Origin: Flavobacterium chilense | GTDB lineage: Bacteria; Bacteroidota; Bacteroidia; Flavobacteriales; Flavobacteriaceae | Assembly (NCBI RefSeq): GCF_001602525.1 | Contig: NZ_LSYT01000010.1 | Coordinates: forward strand, 209,329 to 273,328 | Reading direction: 5' to 3' | Length of the DNA stretch: 64,000 bases | Made by a program: the position numbers and the translations under genes | The notes under the pieces: generated by a model | The model's input: only the letters and a program-made list of their open reading frames with translations | Told to the model about the DNA's origin: nothing | Database searches by the model: none | Shown: piece after piece, positions 20,067 through 28,430 of the stretch | Layout of the letters: each line of letters starts with the position of its first letter | Position numbering within the stretch: position 1 is the stretch's first letter

Positions 20067-20591
20067 ATGCGTAAAGAAGATTGTTTTTATTTAGGTAAAA
20101 TCGCTAAAAAATTTAGTTTCAAAGGTGAAGTTCTGGCTTATTTAGACACAGACGAACCTGAGTTATACGAAAATCTGGAATCAGTGTTTGTTGAATGCAA
20201 CAAACACCTGGTTCCTTTTTTTATTGAAACAAGTTCTTTACACAAAAACGATTTTCTCAGAGTTCGTTTTGAAGATGTAAATACAGAAGAAGAAGCAGAT
20301 GCTTTAATTGGCAATGCCATTTACCTTCCTTTAACCATGTTACCAAAACTTTCCGGTAACAAATTCTATTTTCACGAAGTAATTGGTTTCGAAATTGAAG
20401 ACCAACGTTTAGGCGTTTTCGGAAAGATAGCTTCTATTAATGATTCTACGGCTCAGCCTCTGTTTGAAGTTTTGAATGGTGACGTAGAAATCTTAATTCC
20501 AATGATAGACCATTTTCTGGTAAAAATCGATCGTGAAAACAAAAAAGTAATCATGAACCTTCCTGAAGGATTGGTAGAGATGTATCTTTAA
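20067..20591 (+). CDS. rimM: Ribosome maturation factor RimM
   Basis: 174 residues, full length. The N-terminal RimM barrel starts YLGKIAKKFSFKGEVLA; the C-terminal PRC-like barrel has FYFHEVIGFEIEDQ and VEILIPMIDHFLVKID. It helps assemble the 30S head and binds uS19. The coupling to rpsP is the classical arrangement. Confidence 0.95.
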   Translation: MRKEDCFYLGKIAKKFSFKGEVLAYLDTDEPELYENLESVFVECNKHLVPFFIETSSLHKNDFLRVRFEDVNTEEEADALIGNAIYLPLTMLPKLSGNKFYFHEVIGFEIEDQRLGVFGKIASINDSTAQPLFEVLNGDVEILIPMIDHFLVKIDRENKKVIMNLPEGLVEMYL

Positions 20592-20665
20592 TTTAGATTG
20601 TTCGATTTTTAGATTTCTTTCTTTTATCTAAAATATAAAATTATTTAATCTTCAATCATTAACAC

Positions 20666-21373
20666 ATGTTCACATTTAAGCAATTTACAATAAATCAAGA
20701 CCGTTGCGCTATGAAAGTTGGCACTGATGGCGTTTTATTAGGCTCTTGGGCTCCAATTCACCATAATCCTTTTAGTGTTCTGGATATTGGCGCAGGAACC
20801 GGAATAATTGCCTTAATGATTGCTCAGCGCACACAAGCCGAACAAATTGATGCCCTTGAAATTGATGAAGAGGCATATGAACAAACAGTAGAAAATTTTG
20901 AAAATTCGCCCTGGGGAGATCGTTTATTTTGCTTTCATGCCGGTTTGGACGAATTTATTGAAGAGCCGGAAGACGAATATGACCTGATTGTTTCAAATCC
21001 GCCTTTTTATTCCGAGGACTATAAAACCGAAAGCGAACAGCGAGACTTAGCCCGTTTTCAGGACGCAATGCCTTTTGAAGAACTAATTGAAGCTGCAGAT
21101 TTATTACTGTCTGAAAATGGCATATTTGCCGTGATCCTTCCTTTTAAAGAAGAAGAAAAATTTATTGCGCTGGCAAAAGAAGCTGAGCTGTATCCCATAA
21201 AAATTACAAGAGTAAAAGGAACTCTTAAATCAGAAATTAAACGCAGTTTATTGGCTTTCAGCAGATATGAAAGTACCGAAATTAAAATCGATGAACTAAT
21301 TATCGAAGTAGACCGACATGTTTATACTCCGGAATATATTGAATTGACTAAAGATTTTTACTTAAAAATGTAA
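20666..21373 (+). CDS. tRNA1(Val) (adenine-37-N6)-methyltransferase-like
   Basis: 235 residues, TrmN6/YfiC type. SAM motif LDIGAGTGIIALMIAQR (residues 40-56) and the N6-adenine methylase signature SNPPFY define the class. It would methylate A37 of a tRNA in the cytoplasm. It follows rimM by 75 bases and may share its transcript. Confidence 0.9.
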   Translation: MFTFKQFTINQDRCAMKVGTDGVLLGSWAPIHHNPFSVLDIGAGTGIIALMIAQRTQAEQIDALEIDEEAYEQTVENFENSPWGDRLFCFHAGLDEFIEEPEDEYDLIVSNPPFYSEDYKTESEQRDLARFQDAMPFEELIEAADLLLSENGIFAVILPFKEEEKFIALAKEAELYPIKITRVKGTLKSEIKRSLLAFSRYESTEIKIDELIIEVDRHVYTPEYIELTKDFYLKM

Positions 21374-21510
21374 AACTATATCCATCAAAGTTTATTTTAC
21401 CATAAAACACTGATTTTAAATCGCTTTAAAATCATGAAACAACTTGATATGTTTCCCCCCTTTGATCTTTACTTTTTTCCATTTTCCAATTAGTTTTTAA
21501 ATAAGATCGT

Positions 21511-22341
21511 TTACTTTATCCCCTTTATATTAAAATAAAAAACATCCGGAATTGGATAAGTCACTTTTTTATTTTCGCATTTTACTTTATACTCAATCAT
21601 ATCATAAAACATGCACTCAAATTGATTCTTGAATATGATTAATCCATTATCCCATTTTATTTTATTAGATACACCTTGTGCTATTATATGATCAAAGAAC
21701 ACTCTAAAATCACCATCTCTCTGTCCTTTTACTGCCAAATACGTCATACTTTGAATATTATCGGGATAATCCAGGATGGAACTACCTAAAGCTATTTCGT
21801 TAAAAAGAAAATTACACTCATCAAAAGAAAGATACTCTTCATTTGTAAAAACATATTTATAATCTCTGCTCAGCATAAAAAGCGTATTCATTTTCTCTAT
21901 ATTTCTATACAAACAAAATGTCCCTGTTATAAAATCTACCCGACTACTTAAGATATCAAAATTTTCTAATAATTCATTAGTCATAAATCCCCTGATATCT
22001 CCGTAAACCATATCAATATCCCCATGTCCCCAAAAATCATAAGAACTAATAATATCCGAAAATAAAAACCCATAAGCAGGTTTAAGATCACATAATTTAT
22101 AGGGCTTATTTATAACAACTTCAAAACCTAATTTTTCAGACGCCTCAATTTTAAAATCTTCAAGTGTTTTATACAGCACTTTAATATTATCCGGTTTTTC
22201 GGGTATTACATTTGTATTATCTGTAACAATAATAAAATCAATTGAAGGGTTGTATTTACAAGATTTTACAAAATAAGGAAAATACCATGGATAATCTCCA
22301 TACCAACAAGTTATTATTGCAATAGAAGGTGAATTTTTCAT
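21511..22341 (-). CDS. DUF6625-type glycosyltransferase-like protein
   Basis: 276 residues. The start SIAIITCWYGDYPWYFPYF and the central WGHGDIDMVYGDIR, with a DxD-like metal/nucleotide-sugar motif, fit DUF6625, a GT-A-like family. No signal or membrane segment. It lies 23 bases downstream of the HlyD gene on the same strand and is probably co-transcribed with the peptide exporter, so it may glycosylate an exported peptide or the cell surface. That link rests on position only. Confidence 0.65.
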   Translation of the reverse strand: MKNSPSIAIITCWYGDYPWYFPYFVKSCKYNPSIDFIIVTDNTNVIPEKPDNIKVLYKTLEDFKIEASEKLGFEVVINKPYKLCDLKPAYGFLFSDIISSYDFWGHGDIDMVYGDIRGFMTNELLENFDILSSRVDFITGTFCLYRNIEKMNTLFMLSRDYKYVFTNEEYLSFDECNFLFNEIALGSSILDYPDNIQSMTYLAVKGQRDGDFRVFFDHIIAQGVSNKIKWDNGLIIFKNQFECMFYDMIEYKVKCENKKVTYPIPDVFYFNIKGIK

Positions 22342-22364
22342 TTATAAAATATTTATTTGATATT

Positions 22365-23657
22365 TTAAACCTGTTCGAAAATACTTTTAAACTGATACAA
22401 AATACGTTCGATTAATCGTAAATCTTCGGTCACAATTTCTGCACTTCCTTTCATTTCCTGCTGAAATAAAATTTTCTTTTTATATGAAGTCATTAAACCG
22501 TTTGGCAGTTCAACATCCAGGAGCAGATTTCCATCTTTATCAGGAACAAGTGATATGTTCTTTATCTTCCCTTTTAGCACACCAAATTCTCTATCCGGAA
22601 AATTAGCCAATCTAATGTTTACAGTTTGTCCAACCTTTATTTTTCCTGAATTTAAAGCCGGTGCTTTTACTTTACCCACGAAACCATTTTTGGTATTGGG
22701 AATAATCGAAAAAACATTATCACCAACATTTATAGTCTGATTCTCTGTCCAGACCTGCAAAAATGTAACAACACCGCTTACAGATGATTTTAAAGTATAA
22801 GCCAGCTCCCAATCCTTAATCACTTTTTTCAACTGATAGAATGATTGCGCCATATTTCGCCCTAAAGTAACCTCTTCCTTGGTTCCGCTTATTTGAGAAT
22901 TCTGACTTAATTTTGAATTGTCTATTAAAGAGGATTTCAGTTGAGAAATTGACGACAAAAGACCTCTGTAACTTTTTTGTGCCTGCAGGTAACTCAGTTT
23001 TTTAGCCTCCATTTCCTGTGCCGATATAATTCCTTTATTGAATAAAGTTTCAAAACGGGCAATTTCATTCTTTTGAAGCTGTAATTCACTTTCGTTAATT
23101 ACTTTTTGCTGTTGCAGAATATCTAATCGCTCTTTAATCTGGACTTTTTCAGAAATTTGCGCCTTAGTTTCCACCTCAAAAGGCTGTAGCTTTTGATTTA
23201 ATTGTTCTGCCTGATAGTCTTTTTGAAAAACTGCAAAGGCACTTTCTATTTCGCCCAATTGTGTGTTTTTGAGCAAAGCAAAAGGAAATGCTTTTTTAGG
23301 ATCATTGATATTATATTGATCTACTATTTTTTTCAGTAAAAACACATCTTTATAACTGGCTGTATTTTCAATAATAGCCAGTGTACTATTTTTTGAGACA
23401 ATTGATTTGTCTTTGACCAGAATCGCTTCAATACGTCCAGAAGATTTTGAAACTACTTTCTCAGGAGGAATATTAGTTGTAATGATAATTTGGGTATTTA
23501 CAACATCCGGATATTTGATAAACCAGGAAACAAAAAAGAGCATAAAAATAATAGCAAATATCAAAACTGTCCCCCAACGTATCATCCAATGCGGTACTTT
23601 AGTGAGAATGTCCTGAACTTCTTCACTTCTTAATTCAAATGTAGTATCTTCAGCCAT
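22365..23657 (-). CDS. HlyD-family periplasmic adaptor of a peptide exporter
   Basis: 430 residues. One N-terminal membrane segment (WGTVLIFAIIFMLFFVSWF, about 29-48), a long coiled-coil hairpin (about 150-270) and split lipoyl/beta-barrel parts (RIEAILVKDKSIV; VGKVKAPALNSGKIKVGQTV). It links an inner-membrane ABC exporter to an outer-membrane duct in type 1 secretion. It lies 3 bases after the C39-ABC gene, a translationally coupled pair. Confidence 0.93.
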   Translation of the reverse strand: MAEDTTFELRSEEVQDILTKVPHWMIRWGTVLIFAIIFMLFFVSWFIKYPDVVNTQIIITTNIPPEKVVSKSSGRIEAILVKDKSIVSKNSTLAIIENTASYKDVFLLKKIVDQYNINDPKKAFPFALLKNTQLGEIESAFAVFQKDYQAEQLNQKLQPFEVETKAQISEKVQIKERLDILQQQKVINESELQLQKNEIARFETLFNKGIISAQEMEAKKLSYLQAQKSYRGLLSSISQLKSSLIDNSKLSQNSQISGTKEEVTLGRNMAQSFYQLKKVIKDWELAYTLKSSVSGVVTFLQVWTENQTINVGDNVFSIIPNTKNGFVGKVKAPALNSGKIKVGQTVNIRLANFPDREFGVLKGKIKNISLVPDKDGNLLLDVELPNGLMTSYKKKILFQQEMKGSAEIVTEDLRLIERILYQFKSIFEQV

Positions 23658-23660
23658 GAT

Positions 23661-25877
23661 TTAATTTCCTAATTGCAATTGATTTTTAACCAGTTCAAAA
23701 TAATTCCCTTTCAGCGCTACTAAAGCAGCATGATTTCCTATTTCGATAATTCTTCCCTTATCCAAAACGACAATCTGATCTGCATTCATCACTGTGCTTA
23801 ATCTATGCGCAATAACCACAACTGTTTTATCTTTAAAGAAGATATCCAGTTTTTGCATAATTTCTTTTTCATTATTGGCATCTAAAGCCGATGTTGCTTC
23901 ATCAAAAAATAAAATCTCAGGATTTTTATATACTGCCCTTGCGATTAATAAACGTTGTTTTTGCCCGGTACTCATTCCAACTCCTTCAGATCCAATTTTT
24001 GTATTGTAACCAAGCGGAAGTTCACTAACATATTCTTTAATATTGGCAACATCAGCCGCATAAACCAAACGTTCTTTATCTACCTTATCTACACCAATAG
24101 CGATATTATTCGCAATGGTATCACTAAAAATAAATCCTTCCTGCATTACAGCACCAATGTTGGATCGCCAGGCTTTTTGAGATATATTCTTCAATTGAGA
24201 ATTGCCTATAGTAATTTCACCTTTTTCGGGTTCATAAAACTTAAGCAGCAATTTCATTAAGGTTGTTTTTCCGCTTCCGCTGACTCCTACTATTGCTGTT
24301 ATTTTATTGGCCGGGATTTTTAGCGTTAAATTATCTAAAACCGGAAGATCAGAACCAAGATAACGATACGTCAGATCTTTTATATCAATGTCCGAATCAT
24401 AAGGAACATCATTACTTTGATTGTTTTCCTGCTGAATTTCATCTTCTTTTTCGTGAATTTCAGACAATCTTGCCAAAGAGATTTTAGCATCCTGAAGTTC
24501 ACGAACAAACTGAATAAGCTGTACGATTGGTCCGTTTAAGCTTCCTACAATTGAGTTAATCGCCAACATCATCCCTAATGTAATGGAACCATCAATTACT
24601 AACTTAGCAGAAAGAAATGTAATAAAAATATTTTTTAATTCATTGATTACAGAAGACCCTGTCGATTGTGTCTGCTCCAAAATCAATCCTTTTATCGAAA
24701 CCCTGAATAATCTTGCCTGAACATACTCCCAACTCCAGCGCTTTTGTTTTTCGGCATTGTGAAGCTTTATTTCCTGCATTCCGTTAATAAGCTCCATTAC
24801 TTTACTTTGTTCCTGAGAAACCTCTGCAAAACGCTTGTAATCGAGCACTTCTCTTCGTTTTAAAAACAAAGTAATCCATCCAAAATAAAGAATACTTCCG
24901 GCAAAAAAAACAAAAAATATCTGCAGGTTAAAGTAAGCCAAAACGCCTCCCAAAACAAACATATTGATCACAGAGAACAAAACATTTAGCGATGATGTGG
25001 TCAGTATTTTTTCGATCCTGTGATGGTCATTAATACGCTGCATAATATCGCCGGTCATGCGGACATCAAAAAACGAAATAGGCAGGTTCATTAATTTAAT
25101 GAAGAAATCTGAGATAAGCGAAATATTAATTCGGGTCGAAAGATGAAGCAATATCCAGCTTCTGATGAGTTCCAGTCCTGTTCTTCCTGCAAAAAGAAAT
25201 AGTTGAGCAAAAAGTATTAAATAAATAAAATGAATGTTCTGGTTTTGTATCCCAACATCTACAATACTTTGGGTTAGGAACGGAAAAATAAGCTGCAATA
25301 AACTCCCTGCTAATAAGCCAATGCTAAGTTGTATCAAAAACGACTTGTATCGTATTACATATTGTGACAGCAAACTAAACCCTAATCCTTTATTGTCTTC
25401 TTTATCAAATTCAGATTGAAAAAATTTGGGTGTGGCTTCAATCAATAATGCAATTCCTTCCTGAGTAGAGTCATCTGCATTGTTACCAATCCAGAATTTT
25501 AGAAAATCCTGCTTGTTGTATTCTATTAAACCAAAAGCGGGATCTGAGATATAATAAGTATCTTTTTTTATTTTATAAAGTACTACATAATGATTTTTGT
25601 TCCAATGTAAAATACAAGGTAATGGCGCTTCTTCTAATCGTTCTAAACTTAATTTTACACCAAGAGTTCTAAATCCAATTTTTTCTGCCGCATCACTTAA
25701 AAAAAGCAAATTACTTCCTTCACGAGTGGTTTCACTTGCGTCGCGTAACTCCTGGATGTTAATTGTTTTACCGTAATGTTTTGCAATAATCTTTAAACAT
25801 GTAGGTCCGCAGTCTTTATGATCTGCCTGTTTATAATTGGTGAACTTTTTCAATTTATTATGTTTAATCCTGTGCAA
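23661..25877 (-). CDS. C39 peptidase-containing bacteriocin ABC exporter
   Basis: 738 residues. Residues 10-130 are a C39 cysteine peptidase that cuts double-glycine leaders: Gln18, catalytic Cys23 (HKDCGPTC), His96 (NHYVVL) and Asp112 (SDPAFG). Six membrane helices follow (about 165-420). The nucleotide-binding domain has Walker A GVSGSGKTTL, signature MSTGQKQR and Walker B LFFDEATSALD. It should process and export GG-leader peptides. Such peptides occur at 63.1-63.5 kb, and an orphan core lies just upstream at 26171. Confidence 0.96.
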   Translation of the reverse strand: MHRIKHNKLKKFTNYKQADHKDCGPTCLKIIAKHYGKTINIQELRDASETTREGSNLLFLSDAAEKIGFRTLGVKLSLERLEEAPLPCILHWNKNHYVVLYKIKKDTYYISDPAFGLIEYNKQDFLKFWIGNNADDSTQEGIALLIEATPKFFQSEFDKEDNKGLGFSLLSQYVIRYKSFLIQLSIGLLAGSLLQLIFPFLTQSIVDVGIQNQNIHFIYLILFAQLFLFAGRTGLELIRSWILLHLSTRINISLISDFFIKLMNLPISFFDVRMTGDIMQRINDHHRIEKILTTSSLNVLFSVINMFVLGGVLAYFNLQIFFVFFAGSILYFGWITLFLKRREVLDYKRFAEVSQEQSKVMELINGMQEIKLHNAEKQKRWSWEYVQARLFRVSIKGLILEQTQSTGSSVINELKNIFITFLSAKLVIDGSITLGMMLAINSIVGSLNGPIVQLIQFVRELQDAKISLARLSEIHEKEDEIQQENNQSNDVPYDSDIDIKDLTYRYLGSDLPVLDNLTLKIPANKITAIVGVSGSGKTTLMKLLLKFYEPEKGEITIGNSQLKNISQKAWRSNIGAVMQEGFIFSDTIANNIAIGVDKVDKERLVYAADVANIKEYVSELPLGYNTKIGSEGVGMSTGQKQRLLIARAVYKNPEILFFDEATSALDANNEKEIMQKLDIFFKDKTVVVIAHRLSTVMNADQIVVLDKGRIIEIGNHAALVALKGNYFELVKNQLQLGN

Positions 25878-25911
25878 TTTAATATTATAAATCTGATATC
25901 GCTACAAAAAA

Positions 25912-25940
25912 AATAGAGAGGAAATAATTTTCCTCTCTAT
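25912..25940 (-). terminator. Terminator between the core-peptide remnant and the exporter gene
   Basis: AGAGAGGAAA/TTTTCCTCTCT (25915-25938) followed, on the minus strand, by a run of T. It sits between the peptide gene remnant and the exporter, where such loci often place a leaky terminator so that peptide mRNA exceeds exporter mRNA. Confidence 0.7.
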
Positions 25941-26037
25941 TAAGTATTTAAAAACTTTATTATTAGAAATACAATTTCTGTAGGACATGGCACTGGTTAA
26001 CCCTAACCAAATAAAATTAACTCAGTGACCAATTTTC

Positions 26038-26107
26038 CTAAGAATCCCAACACCAATCATCAATGTGGGGAAATTGCTCAATGTTCCACGATCGAGCGCC
26101 TACAAAT
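26038..26107 (-). pseudogene. Possible second orphan core peptide (weak)
   Basis: Between two stops the minus strand encodes VGARSWNIEQF... ending CWDS. A Gly-Ala start and an aromatic/Cys end could fit a GA-type leader-less core, but no start codon or leader is present and the stretch is only 22 residues. Chance is a real alternative. Confidence 0.2.
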
Positions 26108-26170
26108 TAAAAAAAACATGACTAAATTCTAAAAAAGGCTGTATTGTATTACTTATAATAAGATTAAAAA

Positions 26171-26305
26171 TTAGCAGCAAAGACGGCTTGTTTCACATAT
26201 TCCGGACATTGTATTTACCGGACAAGTACCACCTACAGGGATTAAAATACAACCAGCTTCGATTGCATAGACCCAACATTCAGGAATCCCTCCCTCTCTG
26301 CAAAA
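26171..26305 (-). pseudogene. Orphan Cys-rich core of a double-glycine peptide, separated from its leader
   Basis: The minus strand reads REGG followed by IPECWVYAIEAGC..., a 38-residue core with six Cys, ending in LCC and a stop at 26171-26173. Upstream of REGG there is no start codon: the frame meets a stop a few codons into the element (near 26312). The REGG site is the usual end of a C39-type leader, so this is the 3' half of a bacteriocin-like gene. The break coincides with the element's attachment repeat. The missing leader is best matched by the truncated gene at 63391 (SKSEQKTIKEG). Confidence 0.8.
26285..26305 (+). other. attL: left direct repeat of the integrated element
   Basis: A 21-bp sequence (AATCCCT.CCTCTCTGCAAAA) that recurs at 49973-49993 with one difference (C versus T at position 8). 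The integrase gene starts 117 bases further in. The repeat overlaps the Gly-Gly codons of the orphan peptide on the minus strand. Confidence 0.8.
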
Positions 26306-26310
26306 ACAAC

Positions 26311-26337
26311 GTTAACCCTTTTCAATAAAGGGTTAAC
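26311..26337. terminator. Hairpin just inside attL
   Basis: GTTAACCCTTT pairs with AAAGGGTTAAC around a short loop. It lies between the attachment site and the arm-type repeats. It may insulate the integrase from host transcription or act as a recombination-complex landmark; there is no long T-run. Confidence 0.5.
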
Positions 26338-26355
26338 AAGGTTTTTAAGAAAATG

Positions 26356-26377
26356 CTGTGTCAAATTTGTGTCAAAT
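26356..26377 (+). promoter_or_regulatory. Arm-type integrase site candidates (tandem TGTGTCAAA)
   Basis: CTGTGTCAAATTTGTGTCAAA contains two TGTGTCAAA units. The same 21 bases recur at 49874-49894 and, inverted, at 63547-63567, always 60-85 bp or less from a core site. This fits lambda-type integrase arm sites. Confidence 0.6.
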
Positions 26378-26379
26378 TA

Positions 26380-26417
26380 TTTATAGTTTAAAAAATGTGA
26401 GTTTTTTAAACTATAAA
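26380..26417 (+). promoter_or_regulatory. Perfect 16-bp inverted repeat upstream of the integrase
   Basis: Arms 26380-26395 and 26402-26417 are fully complementary around TGTGAG. The right arm ends 5 bases before the integrase ATG, so it could be a repressor/integrase operator, or an RNA hairpin hiding the ribosome-binding region. Confidence 0.6.
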
Positions 26418-26422
26418 AAAAA

Positions 26423-27595
26423 ATGCAAAATTCTGAAAAATCTACTCTCTCACGTAATAAGAGCATCGCTTTTATAGATTACAAACCCGCTGAACTTAAA
26501 AAAAATAAAGAATGGATGATTGTGTATTATGCAAAGCATCCTGCCACAGGAATTCTGGAACGTCAAAGGTTGCGTGTACCTTGTTTGAATAGTGTTACCG
26601 ACAGGACAGTTCATGCTAAAAGAATTGTTTTAGAAATTAATAATAAGTTAGCTAGCGGATGGTCTCCTTATCTGGAACAAACAGGAAAGAATTATAAAAC
26701 GTTTAAAGAAGTAGTCATTGGTTTTTTGAATAGTTTAGAAAAACAATTCAAGGACAATGTTCTTCGTCAAGATACACTTAGAACTTATAATTCTAATTTG
26801 AATTTATTTCAACAGTTTTTAATCGAGAAAAATATAAAAATTACGTTTGCCGTCGAAATCAATCAAAATCTTTGTACAAAATATTTAGATTGGGTATATA
26901 TTGATCGAAATAATTCCCCACGAACGAGAAACAACCACTTAATTTTTATAAAATTATTTTGCTCTTTTTTAGTAAGTAGGGGAGTTTTAAAGGAGAATCC
27001 GACATTAGGAATTAAACCAATGAAAACATCGTCTAAAACTAGGCAGGTTTTTCCACAAAACATTAAAAATAAAATAAATGAGAAACTGCTTTCTTATGAT
27101 AATGGTTTTTTTTGTCTATGTATGACAACTTATTTTTGCTTTATAAGAAATACAGAATTGGGAAAGCTTAAAGTTGGTATGGTTAATCTCAAAGAGAGTT
27201 CTATTTTTTTACCCAAAGAGATTTCGAAAAATAAAAAAGATGAGTTTGTTACAATACCTTCTCAATTTTTAGAAATATTAAAAAAACACATCGGAAACGG
27301 ACTATTACAAGATTATCTATTTTCAAGCAATGATTTTAAAGTTGGAGCAACTCAAATGCCAGTTCGTAAAATTGCTACAGCTTGGGAGAAAGTTAGAGAA
27401 GAATTGAAATTGGAAAGCAAATATCAATTCTATTCTTTTAAAGATACTGGAATCACAGACTTATTAAATAGCGGTGTACCGGCAATAAAAGTGAGAGATC
27501 AGGCTCGTCATTATGATATTAAAATTACAGAGTTGTACACACCTAGAAATAAGGGCTGTGATATAACAATTCAAGGAGCAAATGTTACTTTTTAA
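26423..27595 (+). CDS. Tyrosine recombinase (integrase) of the element
   Basis: 390 residues. Arm-binding N-terminus (about 10-90), SAM-like core-binding domain (about 100-200) and catalytic domain (about 210-380). Catalytic Arg I is in FIRNTELGKL. The usual HxxR box reads YSFKDTG (Tyr..Lys instead of His..Arg), a variant I recall in Bacteroidota integrases. The second His is in RDQARHYD and the nucleophile is Tyr in ITELYTPR. It lies at the left end reading inward, next to attL. It should integrate and excise the element and is the best candidate for the rearrangements seen at 49.8 and 63.5 kb. Confidence 0.93.
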   Translation: MQNSEKSTLSRNKSIAFIDYKPAELKKNKEWMIVYYAKHPATGILERQRLRVPCLNSVTDRTVHAKRIVLEINNKLASGWSPYLEQTGKNYKTFKEVVIGFLNSLEKQFKDNVLRQDTLRTYNSNLNLFQQFLIEKNIKITFAVEINQNLCTKYLDWVYIDRNNSPRTRNNHLIFIKLFCSFLVSRGVLKENPTLGIKPMKTSSKTRQVFPQNIKNKINEKLLSYDNGFFCLCMTTYFCFIRNTELGKLKVGMVNLKESSIFLPKEISKNKKDEFVTIPSQFLEILKKHIGNGLLQDYLFSSNDFKVGATQMPVRKIATAWEKVREELKLESKYQFYSFKDTGITDLLNSGVPAIKVRDQARHYDIKITELYTPRNKGCDITIQGANVTF

Positions 27596-27632
27596 ATGTT
27601 TTAATCATTGACCTAAAAAAACAGCGTTTTTT

Positions 27633-27755
27633 TAGGAAACTTTGGAAACTTGGAAATGTTTGTGTTTAAGTTGTTGTAATTCAGTTATTTGTTCTGTTTT
27701 GTTTTGGAAACCTGATCTTTATTAAGTTTCCAATCTTTGGAAACTTGGAAACTTA
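27633..27755 (+). repeat. GGAAACTT iteron cluster, left
   Basis: Several GGAAACTTTGGAAACTTGGAAA units and their inverse (AAGTTTCC) lie between the integrase and the first long repeat. The same motifs recur at 49233-49348 at the other end. In the excised circle these clusters would flank attP and int, so they could be replication iterons or excisionase/repressor sites. Confidence 0.55.
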
Positions 27756-27769
27756 ATATAAAACAAAAA

Positions 27770-27802
27770 GTAGACTTTTTTTGAATAGATCCGCAGCTGC
27801 AG
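27770..27802 (+). repeat. Element repeat R1 (left half copy)
   Basis: Starts GTAGACTTTTTTTGAATAG and continues with ATCCGCAGCTGCAG exactly as in copy R6, then stops: the closing half is missing and an antitoxin-like coding remnant begins nine bases later. See R3-R7 for full copies. Confidence 0.7.
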
Positions 27803-27810
27803 TTTGTCCA

Positions 27811-27960
27811 GTTGAGATTTTTTACACCGAACCGAATACACCTGAAGACGATGAACTAGGTTTACTGATCGTCCTAATTAAAGATTTTGAGGATAAACAC
27901 TATCCAATACTTAAACTTAATGCTTTACACGTAATGAAAGCAAAAGCCTTAAAAATATGA
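27811..27960 (+). pseudogene. HigA-type antitoxin remnant (C-terminal fragment)
   Basis: The open frame encodes DDELGLLIVLIKDFEDKHYPI then a tail to a stop at 27958, resembling the C-terminal end of HigA/ImmA-associated antitoxins (ELxLLxxLIxDYExxHYPI). No start codon or N-terminal part is present; the frame runs into repeat R1. The other ~600 bases of the gap 27596-28430 show nothing else I can support. Confidence 0.5.
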
Positions 27961-28430
27961 GGAAAATTGATTACATGGATAAAAAAATAACGTGAAAACA
28001 AAAAAGTGCTTGCAACTGGCCAATCAAAAATTATGAAAATTTTAAAGTTCGCACAGTTCTATAGAAGTTAAAAAATGAGATGTTTTAGATATTTTATAAT
28101 TTATTAAACGAATCTACTTTTGTCAAATGATACAAATAATAGGCTTTTTAATGCCTTAAACTGTAGAATTCTTAAAAACTAGCTCTCAGATTTGCAGTAT
28201 TTTACGTATTTATTATAAATAAAATTCTAAATAATAAAGAAAATGTTTACAAAAATCTAAATTTAGTTGTTTATTTGCATCCGATTTTAAAGTTTGGCGC
28301 CAACCTTAAACTTCATTCATTTTATTAATCTGCTGTATTCTGTTTAATTGTAAAATTAAAATTTACAGCTATGTCGAAAATTCTATCTCGACGTGAAAAA
28401 AGATAGATTAAATTAATTAAAATTTTGAAA

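Noticed and set aside
26270..26306. tRNA-Ser 3' end as the integration target (AATCCC..CCTCTCTGCA looks like a T-arm/acceptor end).
   Set aside because: No T-loop, anticodon arm or 5' acceptor strand is present at 26.2 kb, 49.98 kb or 63.5 kb. The same bases read in frame as the Gly-Gly site of a peptide gene, which explains them better.
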